NCBI RefSeq assembly: GCF_017948305.1
Contig: NZ_CP072842.1
Span: forward strand, 722,001-786,000
Length of the DNA: 64,000 nt
Reading direction: 5' to 3'
Origin: Faecalibacter bovis
GTDB taxonomy: Bacteria > Bacteroidota > Bacteroidia > Flavobacteriales > Weeksellaceae
Below the pieces are notes generated by a model. The model saw only the letters and a list, made by a program, of their open reading frames with translations, did no database searches and was not told the DNA's origin. Shown here in pieces: positions 19,027 to 27,720 of the stretch (position 1 is its first letter; the number at the start of each line of letters is the position of its first letter). Position numbers and translations under genes: made by a program.

Positions 19027-19034
19027 TAATTTTG
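19027..19034 (+). promoter_or_regulatory. Promoter -7 element of the alpha/beta hydrolase gene
   Basis: TAATTTTG matches TAnnTTTG and lies 18 bases before the ATG at 19052. It is arranged back-to-back with the pepA promoter. Confidence 0.45.
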
Positions 19035-19051
19035 ATTAAAATTAGATCTAA

Positions 19052-19801
19052 ATGTTACATTACACGACTGAAGGAACAGGTAATTCTGTAGTTTTTTTGC
19101 ATGGATTTATGGAAAATTCTAACATTTGGAATTCATTTATTTCAGAATTCTCAAAAACATTCCAAGTCATAACAATTGATTTACCTGGACACGGAAAAAG
19201 TGAAAGTAATCAAGACATAAATACCATTGAAATAATGGCTGAAAAAGTAATTGAAGTTTTAGAATTTCTGAAAATTTCGAATGCTACTTTTATTGGTCAT
19301 TCAATGGGCGGATATGTTAGTTTAGCCATTGCCGAAGGTTATCCACAATTTGTTAATAAAGTGGTTTTAGTAAATTCAACTTCGTTACCAGATAACAAGG
19401 AGAAAAAGGAACAACGATTAAAAGTAATCCCAACTATTCAAAAAAATTATCCCCTATTTGTTCGATTAAGTATCCCAATGCTTTTCGCTGAAGAATTGAA
19501 ACTTCAGTTGGAAAATGAAATAAATGAATTAAAAAATATCGCACTTGAAAATTCTGTTAAAGGAATTGAAGCTACTTTACGAGGTATGAGAGAGAGACCA
19601 GATCGTACACATGTTTTTTATGATATTGATAAACCTTTCTTGATTATAAATGGTTCTAAAGATTCTACGATTGATGTTGATTTGTTTGAAACTGTAATTC
19701 CTGAAAAAGAAAATATTAAAGTTGAAAAACTTGATTGTGGACATGTGGCTTTTATAGAGCAAAGGGAAGAATTTATTAAAATTTTATCTTCATTTCTGTA
19801 A
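19052..19801 (+). CDS. Alpha/beta hydrolase
   Basis: A 249-residue alpha/beta-fold hydrolase. The oxyanion segment is FLHGFMENSNIW and the nucleophile elbow is FIGHSMGGYVS (Ser near residue 91). The acid lies in INGSKDSTID and the catalytic His in LDCGHVAFIEQ near the C-terminus. It has no signal peptide, so it is cytosolic. The substrate cannot be told from sequence; similar proteins are esterases or MenH-like enzymes. It is monocistronic. Confidence 0.85.
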   Translation: MLHYTTEGTGNSVVFLHGFMENSNIWNSFISEFSKTFQVITIDLPGHGKSESNQDINTIEIMAEKVIEVLEFLKISNATFIGHSMGGYVSLAIAEGYPQFVNKVVLVNSTSLPDNKEKKEQRLKVIPTIQKNYPLFVRLSIPMLFAEELKLQLENEINELKNIALENSVKGIEATLRGMRERPDRTHVFYDIDKPFLIINGSKDSTIDVDLFETVIPEKENIKVEKLDCGHVAFIEQREEFIKILSSFL

Positions 19802-19848
19802 ACTTTAAATATTGATAATTCATGAAATGATTTGTCAAATTCAAGAAC

Positions 19849-19878
19849 AAAAAAAAGAGTTCAATTTCTTGAACTCTT
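19849..19878 (-). terminator. Terminator after hflX
   Basis: A 10-bp stem, AAGAGTTCAA and TTGAACTCTT with loop TTTC, spans 19855-19878. On the minus strand it is followed by a run of T. It may also act weakly on the converging hydrolase gene. Confidence 0.85.
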
Positions 19879-19889
19879 CTATAAATATT

Positions 19890-21113
19890 TTATTCTTCTT
19901 CAGTCATATCTTCTTCTTCGTAATATTGAAATAAGAAATTATTGTATGGGAATCGCTTCGTATGAATATCTTTTACTTCATCGTAAATTGTTTTGCGTAA
20001 ATCCTCTAAATTATCTTTTTCCGTTGCCGAAATAAATAAAGTTTTGTAATCTGTTTTCGCCATCCAAGTACGTTTCCAATCTTCTAAAGAATAATTCTCG
20101 AATTTCATTTCCGTTAAGTCATCATCTTCTTTTGGAGTATATGAGAAATTATCAATCTTATTAAAAACCATAATTGTTGGCTTGTCGTTAGATTGAATTT
20201 CAGCTAAGATTTGATTAACAGAATCTACATGACCTTCAAAACTTTCGTGAGAAATATCTACAACATGCACCAATAAATCAGCTTCGCGAACCTCATCTAA
20301 CGTAGATTTAAATGATTCTACTAATTGTGTAGGTAATTTTCGAATAAAACCAACAGTATCAGTTAGCAAGAAAGGTAAATTACCAACAACAACTTTACGT
20401 ACAGTTGTGTCTAAGGTTGCAAATAATTTGTTTTCAGCAAAAACTTCAGATTTAGATAAAACATTCATCAATGTTGATTTACCAACATTCGTATAACCAA
20501 CTAACGCAACACGAACTAATTGTCCGCGATTTTTACGCTGCGTTGCCATTTGTTTATCAACAACTTTTAGTTTTTCCTTTAATAATGTAATTCGATCACG
20601 AATAATACGTCTATCCGTTTCAATCTCAGTTTCACCAGGACCTCTCATCCCAATTCCACCACGCTGACGCTCTAAGTGAGTCCACATGCGCGTAAGACGA
20701 GGTAATAAATATTGATATTGTGCTAATTCTACTTGGGTACGGGCATACGATGTTTGTGCACGTTGCGCAAAAATATCAAGAATCAACTGCGTACGGTCAA
20801 TCACCTTACGTTCTACAACTTTCTCAATATTTTTTAATTGTGATGGTGTTAATTCATCATCAAAGATTAAAGTATCAATATTATGTTCAACTACATAATC
20901 TAAGATTTCATTTAATTTACCACTTCCAACAAAAGTTTTTGGATCTGGTTTATCTACTTTTTGAATAAATCGAGCAGCAACTTCAGCACCAGCCGTAAAA
21001 GTTAAAAACTCTAATTCATCCATATATTCAGTTAGTTTTTCTTCAGATTGCTTTTGTGTTACCAATCCTACTAAAACTACTCTTTCGTAATTTGCTTCTT
21101 TTTTTTCTAACAT
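19890..21113 (-). CDS. hflX: GTPase HflX
   Basis: HflX is a ribosome-associated GTPase that splits or rescues stalled ribosomes under stress. The 407-residue protein has the N-terminal HflX domain (LIFDDELTPSQLKNIEK), the linker signature QRGGIGMRGPGETEIETDRR, then the G domain. That domain has the P-loop VGYTNVGKSTLMN, G3 DTVGFIRKLP and G4 FNKID. The acidic C-terminus ends YYEEEDMTEEE. It reads away from the his operon; no clear promoter element was found in the 437-base gap between them. Confidence 0.96.
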   Translation of the reverse strand: MLEKKEANYERVVLVGLVTQKQSEEKLTEYMDELEFLTFTAGAEVAARFIQKVDKPDPKTFVGSGKLNEILDYVVEHNIDTLIFDDELTPSQLKNIEKVVERKVIDRTQLILDIFAQRAQTSYARTQVELAQYQYLLPRLTRMWTHLERQRGGIGMRGPGETEIETDRRIIRDRITLLKEKLKVVDKQMATQRKNRGQLVRVALVGYTNVGKSTLMNVLSKSEVFAENKLFATLDTTVRKVVVGNLPFLLTDTVGFIRKLPTQLVESFKSTLDEVREADLLVHVVDISHESFEGHVDSVNQILAEIQSNDKPTIMVFNKIDNFSYTPKEDDDLTEMKFENYSLEDWKRTWMAKTDYKTLFISATEKDNLEDLRKTIYDEVKDIHTKRFPYNNFLFQYYEEEDMTEEE

Positions 21114-21342
21114 CTAAAAATTCAAGATTTCTTAAATATTCTACAAAGTAAAGTAATTCTACTTAATTAATGTAATATCTCCAATAATTATACCTAATTG
21201 TGAGTCGTTTATTTGATATGATATTTTTCTATAAAAATTTAATTAAATAGAAATATTATCTAAATTAATCAGCCAAAACCCTATTAAATACAAAATTTAT
21301 TAAATATTTAAATTTTATAACTCATAATTAAATTATCCTTTC

Positions 21343-21350
21343 TAATTTTG
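21343..21350 (+). promoter_or_regulatory. his operon promoter -7 element
   Basis: TAATTTTG matches TAnnTTTG and lies 19 bases before the leader-peptide ATG. The stretch 21114-21342 between hflX and this point is AT-rich, and I see no gene in it. Confidence 0.5.
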
Positions 21351-21368
21351 TAAACACAAATAAAGAAT

Positions 21369-21419
21369 ATGTCATTCACTCAAAAACATCATGTACATCA
21401 TCATCATAGCTCCTTTTAG
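21369..21419 (+). CDS. hisL: his operon leader peptide (6 His in 16 residues)
   Basis: A 16-codon frame encodes MSFTQKHHVHHHHSSF. Two His codons, a Val codon and four more His codons come in a row, just upstream of a terminator hairpin and of hisG. This is the classical layout of attenuation: slow decoding at His codons when charged tRNA-His is scarce would change the folding of the following RNA and allow read-through. All six His codons are CAT. The peptide itself has no other expected role. Confidence 0.85.
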   Translation: MSFTQKHHVHHHHSSF

Positions 21420-21424
21420 GCGGC

Positions 21425-21497
21425 CTGATTTGTTGTATTTTGAAGTGAACTAAAAATATTAATGAAACCGTCTGAGTAAATCAGTCGGTTTTTTTTA
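21425..21497 (+). promoter_or_regulatory. his attenuator: terminator hairpin with possible antiterminator
   Basis: The terminator stem is AACCG (21466-21470) with CGGTT (21486-21490) and CTGA (21472-21475) with TCAG (21481-21484). One T-T mismatch separates the two parts; the loop is GTAAA, and a run of T follows to about 21496. Directly after the leader peptide, CTGATTT (21425-21431) is a perfect complement of AAATCAG (21478-21484), which overlaps the loop and 3' arm. Pairing there would break the terminator. The hairpin is clear; the antiterminator is inferred. Confidence 0.75.
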
Positions 21498-21550
21498 TTT
21501 CTATCTTTTCACTCTCCGCTTTTTTACTCAGACTTCACAATAAAATTAAA

Positions 21551-22408
21551 ATGAGTAAATTAAAAATTGCCATTCAGAAAAGCGGAAGATTAAGTGAAAA
21601 ATCCCTAGAATTATTAAAAGATTGTGGGATTAAAATCTCTGCAAGTGGTCGAAAATTAAGAACCGAATCATCAAACTTCCCTATCGAAGTTTTATTCTTA
21701 CGCGACGACGATATTCCGCAATATGTAGAACAAGGAGTTGCTGATATCGGAATCTTAGGTGAGAATGAAGTGTGGGAAAAAAATAAAGACATCAACATCG
21801 TTCGTCAATTAGGTTTTGCGGGATGCAAATTATGTTTAGCCATTCCCAAAGATGAAGTCTATACCGATTTATCGTACTTCGAAAACAAAAAAATTGCTAC
21901 TTCTTACCCACGTATTTTAGGAAATTTCTTTCAAGAAAAAGGGTTGAATGTAAAGATTGAAGAAATTGGAGGAAGTGTAGAAATCGCCCCAAGCATCGGT
22001 TTAGCGAACGCCATTTTCGACATTGTTTCTACAGGTTCTACGCTATTAACTAATGGATTAAAACAAGTAGAAACGGTTGTTGAATCTCAAGCAGTTTTAA
22101 TCGCGAACAAAAGTTTAGACACTGAAAAACAAGCAATTTTAGATCGATTATTGTTCAGAATCGAAGCGGTAAAACAATCTTCAGAAAACAAATACATCTT
22201 ATTAAACGCGCCAAACGATAAGTTAGAAGAAATCATCACTTTATTGCCCGGAATGAAATCACCGACCATTTTACCATTGGCGCAAGAAGGTTGGTCTTCT
22301 ATCCACACCGTAATTAAAGAAGATACTTTCTGGGATATCATCGAGCAACTAAAAGCTTTCGGTGCCGAAGGAATTTTAGTGTTAGAAATTGAGAAAATGA
22401 TTTTATAA
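21551..22408 (+). CDS. hisG: ATP phosphoribosyltransferase HisG (long form)
   Basis: HisG catalyses the first step of histidine synthesis, joining ATP and PRPP. It is 285 residues long, the long form with a C-terminal regulatory ACT-like domain that allows feedback inhibition by histidine. Visible features are the start LKIAIQKSGRLSEKSLELL, GVADIGILGENE, and the PRPP-binding DIVSTGSTLLTNGL. It is the first structural gene after the attenuator. A 79-base inverted-repeat sequence separates it from hisD. Confidence 0.96.
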   Translation: MSKLKIAIQKSGRLSEKSLELLKDCGIKISASGRKLRTESSNFPIEVLFLRDDDIPQYVEQGVADIGILGENEVWEKNKDINIVRQLGFAGCKLCLAIPKDEVYTDLSYFENKKIATSYPRILGNFFQEKGLNVKIEEIGGSVEIAPSIGLANAIFDIVSTGSTLLTNGLKQVETVVESQAVLIANKSLDTEKQAILDRLLFRIEAVKQSSENKYILLNAPNDKLEEIITLLPGMKSPTILPLAQEGWSSIHTVIKEDTFWDIIEQLKAFGAEGILVLEIEKMIL

Positions 22409-22487
22409 GACGTAAGTCTTAAGGTATAAGTCATAAGGACGCTATAAACCTTACAACTTAAGTCTTAGAACTTAAAACTAAGAATAG
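22409..22487 (+). repeat. his-operon inverted repeat element A (hisG-hisD gap)
   Basis: The whole gap is made of AAGTCTTAAGG-like units. A left arm at 22414-22430 and a right arm at 22450-22466 are complementary at 14 of 17 positions, giving a hairpin with a 19-base loop. The right arm CCTTACAACTTAAGTCTT (22449-22466) is an inverted copy, 17 of 18 bases, of the left arm of element B. After it comes TAGAACTTAAAACTAAG, then the hisD ATG. Confidence 0.75.
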
Positions 22488-23780
22488 ATGCAAACCTATA
22501 TAAACCCACAACTTTCAGATTGGTCAGCTTTGACTTCTCGACCAACGAAAGAAGCGCAAGATTTACAAAAAATCGTTTTAGATGTTTTTGGAAAAATTCA
22601 AAAAGAAAAAGATCAAGCATTAATTGACTTTACAGAACAATTTGATAAAGTTCGATTAACTTCTTTAGAAGTTTCGATTGAAGAAATTGAAGAAGCCAAA
22701 GATTTAATTTCCGAAGATTTAAAACAAGCGATTCAAATAGCAGCTTCTAATATTGAAAAATTCCATGCGGTACAACGTGAGGAAGTGAAAGTAATTGAAA
22801 CAACAAAAGGGGTTAATTGTTGGAGAGAATCTCGCGGAATCGAAAATGTTGGAATCTACATTCCTGGCGGAACAGCTCCATTATTTTCAACAACGTTGAT
22901 GTTAGGAATTCCTGCGAAATTAGCGGGTTGCCAAAACATTATTTTATGTACACCTCCTAATCAAGAAGGTAAAATTCACCCTGCAATTTTATATACAGCG
23001 AACTTAATCGGCATTGAAAAAATTTACAAAGTTGGAGGAATACAAGCGATTGGCGCTTTAACTTTTGGAACAGAAACGATTCAGAAAGTTGATAAAATTT
23101 TTGGTCCAGGAAATCAATACGTAACGGCTGCGAAACAAGTGGCTCAAAATTTTGGAGTGGCGATTGATATGCCTGCAGGTCCAAGTGAAGTATTAGTCAT
23201 TGCAGATGAAACTTCCGTTCCTAAATATGTGGCTGCAGATTTATTGTCTCAAGCGGAGCATGGTATTGATTCTCAGGTGATTTTATTAACAACAAATGAG
23301 CAAACGTTAAACGAAACGATTGAAGAAATCAATGCGCAATTAGAAATTTTACCAAGAAAAGAGTTAGCGGCTAAAGCTTTAGAAAATTCAAGAGGAATAG
23401 TTTTAAATTCTATCGAAGAATGTGTTGCTTTCTCGAATATTTACGCACCTGAGCACTTAATTTTCGCTTGCGAAACAGCTGAAGATTTTATTCCAACTAT
23501 CATCAATGCGGGTTCGGTTTTCTTAGGGAACTATTCGTGTGAATCGGCTGGAGATTACGCTTCTGGAACCAATCATACCTTACCAACAAATGGCTACGCG
23601 AAGAATTATTCGGGAGTTTCTTTAGATAGTTTCATCAAGAAAATTACGTTCCAAAAATTATCAGCAGAAGGAATTCAGAATATTGGTCCTGCAATCGAAT
23701 CTATGGCAGAAGCTGAAGAATTATTTGCGCACAAAAATGCGGTTACCTTACGACTACAAGACTTAAGTTATAAGGCGTAA
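22488..23780 (+). CDS. hisD: Histidinol dehydrogenase HisD
   Basis: HisD oxidises histidinol to histidine in two NAD-dependent steps with a zinc ion. At 430 residues it is full length. Motifs include GIYIPGGTAPLFSTTLML, FGPGNQYVTAAKQVA, DMPAGPSEVLVIAD, LSQAEHG with metal and catalytic residues, and YASGTNHTLPTNGYAK. The last residues, LQDLSYKA, are encoded by repeat element B, which runs into the gene's 3' end. Confidence 0.97.
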   Translation: MQTYINPQLSDWSALTSRPTKEAQDLQKIVLDVFGKIQKEKDQALIDFTEQFDKVRLTSLEVSIEEIEEAKDLISEDLKQAIQIAASNIEKFHAVQREEVKVIETTKGVNCWRESRGIENVGIYIPGGTAPLFSTTLMLGIPAKLAGCQNIILCTPPNQEGKIHPAILYTANLIGIEKIYKVGGIQAIGALTFGTETIQKVDKIFGPGNQYVTAAKQVAQNFGVAIDMPAGPSEVLVIADETSVPKYVAADLLSQAEHGIDSQVILLTTNEQTLNETIEEINAQLEILPRKELAAKALENSRGIVLNSIEECVAFSNIYAPEHLIFACETAEDFIPTIINAGSVFLGNYSCESAGDYASGTNHTLPTNGYAKNYSGVSLDSFIKKITFQKLSAEGIQNIGPAIESMAEAEELFAHKNAVTLRLQDLSYKA

Positions 23781-23849
23781 GACTTAAGGATAAATTAGAA
23801 TAGTCAAGCCTTAAAATCTACAACTAGGAACTAAGAACTTTAAAAAAAT
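23756..23849 (+). repeat. his-operon inverted repeat element B (hisD end and hisD-hisC gap)
   Basis: It contains AAGACTTAAGTTATAAGG (23758-23775) and GTAAGACTTAAGG in the left part. The right part has GCCTTAAAATCTACAACTAGGAACTAAGAAC before the hisC ATG, again AAGG-type units on the left and CCTTA...GAAC units on the right. The left part overlaps the last codons of hisD. Its left arm matches the reverse complement of element A's right arm at 17 of 18 bases. Confidence 0.7.
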
Positions 23850-24872
23850 ATGGAAAATAGAATCGAAAAATACGTTCGTCCCAATATATTAGCTTTAAAA
23901 CCTTACGTCAGTTTTAGAGATACTTTCGATACATCAGATTACACGAAATTAGATGCGAATGAAAATCCTTTCGGAGATTACAATCGTTATCCAGATTCTA
24001 CACAAAAAGTTTTAAGAGAAAAGCTTTCTTCAATTAAGAATGTTCCTTCTACTCAAATTGCAGTTGGTAACGGAAGTGATGAGTTGATTGACTTAATCAT
24101 TAAAATCTTTTGTCGTCCAAACGAAGATAAAATTGTGGTAATGAAACCTTCGTTTGCGATGTATGAATTTTATGCAAGCGTGAACGGAAATGAAGTCATC
24201 GAATTGGATTTAGACGAAAATTTCCAATTGACGAAAGAAGAATTCTTAGCGAAAACTAAAGATAGTGGCGCTAAAGTTTTGTTCTTATGTACGCCGAATA
24301 ATCCAATAGGAAATTCGATTTCAGATTTAGAATTTTATATCGAAAATTTTGATGGAATTGTGGTGATTGATGAAGCATATATTGAGTTTTCGGCTAAAGC
24401 ATCAATGGTTTCAAAGTTGAATCAATATGATAATTTAATCGTTCTTCAAACCCTTTCTAAAGCTTGGGGAATGGCAGGTTTGAGAATCGGAATGGCTTTG
24501 GCTTCTGAATTTATCATTAGCTTATTCAATCGTACCAAATCGCCTTACAATATTAGTGCTATTAATATCGAAAAGGCGTTAATTGGTTTAGATCAAGTGG
24601 AAACTTTCGAAACGAATTTAGCGTATTTGATAGAACAAAAAGAGCTATTCTATTCTCAATTATCTCAAATCGAATCAGTCATTAAGATTTATCATTCGGA
24701 TGCGAATTTCTTTTTAATTGAATTCAAAAATGCAGAAGAAATCTATCTAAAATTGGTCGAAAATCAGATTTTAACAAGCAAACGTTTTCCTTCAATTCCA
24801 AATGCATTACGTATCAACTTGGGAACAGCAGAGGAAAATCAAAAATTAATACAAACACTTAAAACAATATAA
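23850..24872 (+). CDS. hisC: Histidinol-phosphate aminotransferase HisC
   Basis: A PLP-dependent class II aminotransferase (340 residues) that converts imidazole acetol-phosphate to histidinol-phosphate. Diagnostic parts are [44 protein letters not shown], and the lysine of [14 protein letters not shown], which binds PLP. Two bases separate it from hisB. It is complete and of normal length. Confidence 0.96.
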   Translation: MENRIEKYVRPNILALKPYVSFRDTFDTSDYTKLDANENPFGDYNRYPDSTQKVLREKLSSIKNVPSTQIAVGNGSDELIDLIIKIFCRPNEDKIVVMKPSFAMYEFYASVNGNEVIELDLDENFQLTKEEFLAKTKDSGAKVLFLCTPNNPIGNSISDLEFYIENFDGIVVIDEAYIEFSAKASMVSKLNQYDNLIVLQTLSKAWGMAGLRIGMALASEFIISLFNRTKSPYNISAINIEKALIGLDQVETFETNLAYLIEQKELFYSQLSQIESVIKIYHSDANFFLIEFKNAEEIYLKLVENQILTSKRFPSIPNALRINLGTAEENQKLIQTLKTI

Positions 24873-24874
24873 CT

Positions 24875-26008
24875 TTGAAACGCGTACTTTTTATAGATAG
24901 AGATGGAACAATGATTTTAGAGCCGGCTGACTATCAAGTAGACAGCTTTTCTAAATTAGAATTCTATCCAGAAGCATTTACTTATTTAGGTAAAATTGCA
25001 AAAGAATTGGATTACGAATTAGCGATGGTAACGAACCAAGATGGTTTAGGAACACCTTCAAATCCAGATGAATTGTTCTGGCCAATTCAAAATTTCGTAG
25101 TAAAAGCATTCGAAAACGAAGGAGTAAAATTTGAAGATATTTACATCGATAAAACATTTGCATACGAAAATGCACCAACACGTAAACCTGGAACAGCTTT
25201 ATTAACAAAATACATCAACAATCCGGAATATGATTTAGCAAATTCTTTTGTAATTGGAGATCGTATTACCGATGTAAAATTAGCGCAGAATTTAGGTGGA
25301 AAAGGAATTTTTATTGCGAATGATGAAGCTTTAGGAGCTGACGAAATTAAAGATAATGAAGGTTTGAATGAGGCAATTGCATTAAAAACAACTTCTTGGA
25401 AAGAGATTTACGAGTTCTTAAAATTACAAAATCGTACAGCTTCAATTGTTCGTAATACCAATGAAACAAAAATTAAAATCGACTTAAATTTAGACGGAAC
25501 AGGAAAATCAGATATTTCGACTGGTTTACACTTTTTCGATCATATGTTAGATCAAATTGCGCGTCACGGGCAAATGGATTTAGTGATTAAAGTTGACGGA
25601 GATTTAGAAGTTGACGAACACCACACGATTGAAGATACAGCCATTGCTTTAGGTGAAGTTTTTGCTCAAGCTTTAGGAAATAAATTAGGAATCGAACGTT
25701 ACGGTTTCACTTTACCAATGGACGATTGTTTAGCACAAGCTGCAATTGATTTTGGTGGAAGAAACTGGTTAGTTTGGGAAGCTGAATTTAACCGTGAGAT
25801 GATTGGTCAAATGCCAACGGAAATGTTCTATCACTTCTTTAAATCATTTACTGATGGAGCAAAAGCCAACTTAAATATTAAAGCGGAAGGGACAAACGAA
25901 CACCACAAAATCGAAGCAATTTTTAAAGCGTTTGCGAAAGCGATTAAAGTTGCGGTAAAGCGTGATCCAGAAAAAATGATTTTACCTTCAACAAAAGGAA
26001 TGTTATAA
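24875..26008 (+). CDS. hisB: Bifunctional histidinol-phosphatase / imidazoleglycerol-phosphate dehydratase HisB
   Basis: A 377-residue two-domain enzyme. The N-terminal HAD phosphatase (about 1-170) begins at TTG 24875 with FIDRDGTMI (nucleophile Asp8, Asp10). The C-terminal dehydratase (about 185-377) has the metal-binding histidine motifs [14 protein letters not shown] and [10 protein letters not shown] and the second pair THEHHKIEA-like [10 protein letters not shown]. It catalyses steps 6 and 8 of the pathway. The TTG start is supported because the HAD motif starts at residue 6 and the hisC stop is immediately upstream. It overlaps hisH by one base. Confidence 0.95.
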   Translation: MKRVLFIDRDGTMILEPADYQVDSFSKLEFYPEAFTYLGKIAKELDYELAMVTNQDGLGTPSNPDELFWPIQNFVVKAFENEGVKFEDIYIDKTFAYENAPTRKPGTALLTKYINNPEYDLANSFVIGDRITDVKLAQNLGGKGIFIANDEALGADEIKDNEGLNEAIALKTTSWKEIYEFLKLQNRTASIVRNTNETKIKIDLNLDGTGKSDISTGLHFFDHMLDQIARHGQMDLVIKVDGDLEVDEHHTIEDTAIALGEVFAQALGNKLGIERYGFTLPMDDCLAQAAIDFGGRNWLVWEAEFNREMIGQMPTEMFYHFFKSFTDGAKANLNIKAEGTNEHHKIEAIFKAFAKAIKVAVKRDPEKMILPSTKGML

Positions 26009-26586
26009 TGATTGCGATTATAAAATATAACGCAGGAAATGTAAAATCGGTTTACAATGCCGTAACTCGTTTGGGTTACGAAGCGGTAATTACAGACGAT
26101 TTTGAAACCTTGCAAAATGCAGATAAAGTAATTTTCCCTGGTGTTGGAGAAGCGAGTTCTGCGATGACTTATTTAAAAGAAAAAGGTTTAGATGAAGTCA
26201 TAAAAAACTTAAAACAACCAACTTTAGGAATTTGTTTAGGTCAGCAATTGATGTGTGCTTTTTCGGAAGAAGGAAATACAGATTGTTTAGGAATTTTTCC
26301 AATTCAGGTGAAATTATTTCCATCAACGGAAATCGTTCCACATATGGGATGGAATACCATTTACGATTTAAAAACATCTTTATACAGCGAAATAGAAGAA
26401 AACTCGGATATTTATTATGTACACAGTTTTTACTGCGAACTTTCAGAATATACAATTGCTAAAACCAATTATATTTTAGAATATTCAGCTTCTTTGAATA
26501 AAGATAATTTTTACGCCACTCAATTTCACCCGGAAAAATCAGCTGGAATTGGGGAACAAATATTGAAGAACTTTTTAGCATTATGA
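26008..26586 (+). CDS. hisH: Imidazole glycerol phosphate synthase glutaminase subunit HisH
   Basis: A class I glutamine amidotransferase (192 residues) that supplies ammonia to HisF. The nucleophile Cys lies in [10 protein letters not shown], the catalytic His in [11 protein letters not shown], with the Glu two residues on. The oxyanion loop is FPGVGEA. It overlaps hisB by one base and hisA by four bases, typical of tightly packed his genes. Its partner hisF lies downstream beyond hisA and the inserted four-helix-bundle gene. Confidence 0.96.
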   Translation: MIAIIKYNAGNVKSVYNAVTRLGYEAVITDDFETLQNADKVIFPGVGEASSAMTYLKEKGLDEVIKNLKQPTLGICLGQQLMCAFSEEGNTDCLGIFPIQVKLFPSTEIVPHMGWNTIYDLKTSLYSEIEENSDIYYVHSFYCELSEYTIAKTNYILEYSASLNKDNFYATQFHPEKSAGIGEQILKNFLAL

Positions 26587-27296
26587 GAATCATCCCAGCA
26601 ATAGATATTATCGACGGAAAATGCGTTCGTTTATCACAAGGCGATTACGATACAAAAAAAATATACAACGAAAATCCATTAGAAGTTGCGAAAGAATTCG
26701 AGGATTACGGAATCGAATATTTACACTTAGTGGATTTAGATGGTGCGAAATCAAAGCAAATCATCAACTATAAAACCTTAGAATTAATTGCTTCTAAAAC
26801 CAATTTAAAAGTTGATTTTGGTGGAGGAATTAAAGCAGATGATGATATTCGTATTGCATTTGAATGTGGTGCGAATCAAATAACAGGTGGAAGTATTGCT
26901 GTGCAAAATCCGACGTTATTTCAAGAATGGATTGCGCAATACGGAAGCGAAAAAATCATTTTAGGAGCTGATGCCAAAGATCGTAAAATTGCGACACACG
27001 GTTGGTTAGAAACTTCTGAATTAGATGTGATTGATTTTATCCAAGAATACAAAGCAAAAGGAATTGATTATGTCATTTGTACAGACATTGCTAAAGATGG
27101 TATGTTGCAAGGAACATCGAACGAATTGTATGCAGAAATCTTAGCTGCTGCAGACGTCAAATTAATTGCTTCTGGAGGCGTTTCTTCCATCGACGATTTA
27201 ATTAAAATAAAAGAATTAGGTTGTGAAGGAGCGATTTTAGGAAAAGCGATTTACGAAGGAAGAATTAATCTTAAAGATCTAAGTCGAATGTTCTAA
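26583..27296 (+). CDS. hisA: ProFAR isomerase HisA
   Basis: A TIM-barrel isomerase (237 residues) that opens the ribose ring of ProFAR. The catalytic Asp is in [16 protein letters not shown] and the second in [12 protein letters not shown]. Phosphate-binding loops are FGGGIK and ASGGVSS. The 3' end, encoding KDLSRMF, contains repeat-like sequence AGATCTAAGTC and leads into TTCTAAGGTCTAAGG, the left flank of the four-helix-bundle gene. Confidence 0.96.
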   Translation: MRIIPAIDIIDGKCVRLSQGDYDTKKIYNENPLEVAKEFEDYGIEYLHLVDLDGAKSKQIINYKTLELIASKTNLKVDFGGGIKADDDIRIAFECGANQITGGSIAVQNPTLFQEWIAQYGSEKIILGADAKDRKIATHGWLETSELDVIDFIQEYKAKGIDYVICTDIAKDGMLQGTSNELYAEILAAADVKLIASGGVSSIDDLIKIKELGCEGAILGKAIYEGRINLKDLSRMF

Positions 27297-27315
27297 GGTC
27301 TAAGGTTATATTTTG
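27275..27315 (+). repeat. his-operon repeat C (left flank of the four-helix-bundle gene)
   Basis: AGATCTAAGTC (27275-27285), then TTCTAAGGTCTAAGG, are left-arm type units like those of elements A and B. AGATCTAAGTC is the reverse complement, with one extra base, of GACTTAAGATCT (27714-27725) on the other side of the inserted gene. Confidence 0.6.
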
Positions 27316-27342
27316 TAAATTAATGAAATAATAACTTATACA

Positions 27343-27720
27343 ATGGCAACAAATTTCGAATCATTAGTTGTTTGGCAGAAATCTCACGAATTAACTTTGA
27401 AAATTTATGAGATTACCAAGGACTTCCCAAGAGAAGAAATATTTGGTATTACAAGTCAAATTAGGCGAGCGGCATATTCTATTCCGGCAAATATTGTTGA
27501 AGGAAGAAAGAAAAGTACAACTGCTCATAAACTTAGTTTTCTTAGTCATTCAATAGGATCTTTAGAAGAAGTGAAATATTTTTTATTACTATCTAAAGAT
27601 CTAGCATATATTACTCAAACTATTTACGATGAAATTTTTCCGTTGACTGAAGAAGTTGGAAGATTGTTAAGTGGTTACGAAAAGTTTACAAAGAACGACA
27701 ACTTTGGTTCTAGGACTTAA
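27343..27720 (+). CDS. Four-helix-bundle protein (S23/IVP family) inside the his operon
   Basis: A 125-residue all-helical protein of the family found in 23S rRNA intervening sequences and related to the Avd helper of diversity-generating retroelements. Family features are the start FESLVVWQKSHELTLKIYE, FPREEIFGITSQIRRAAYSI, PANIVEGRKKSTTAHKLSFL and a final helix ending SGYEKFTK. It has no known part in histidine synthesis, although it sits between hisA and hisF. Its last codons (SRT) and both flanks are made of the his-operon repeat sequence. Family members are thought to bind nucleic acid; the function of free-standing copies is unknown. Confidence 0.88.
   Translation: MATNFESLVVWQKSHELTLKIYEITKDFPREEIFGITSQIRRAAYSIPANIVEGRKKSTTAHKLSFLSHSIGSLEEVKYFLLLSKDLAYITQTIYDEIFPLTEEVGRLLSGYEKFTKNDNFGSRT

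Noticed and set aside
21369-21419. Leader peptide as a metal-binding His-rich protein
   Set aside because: Its position just before the attenuator and hisG, and its very short length, fit a leader peptide far better.
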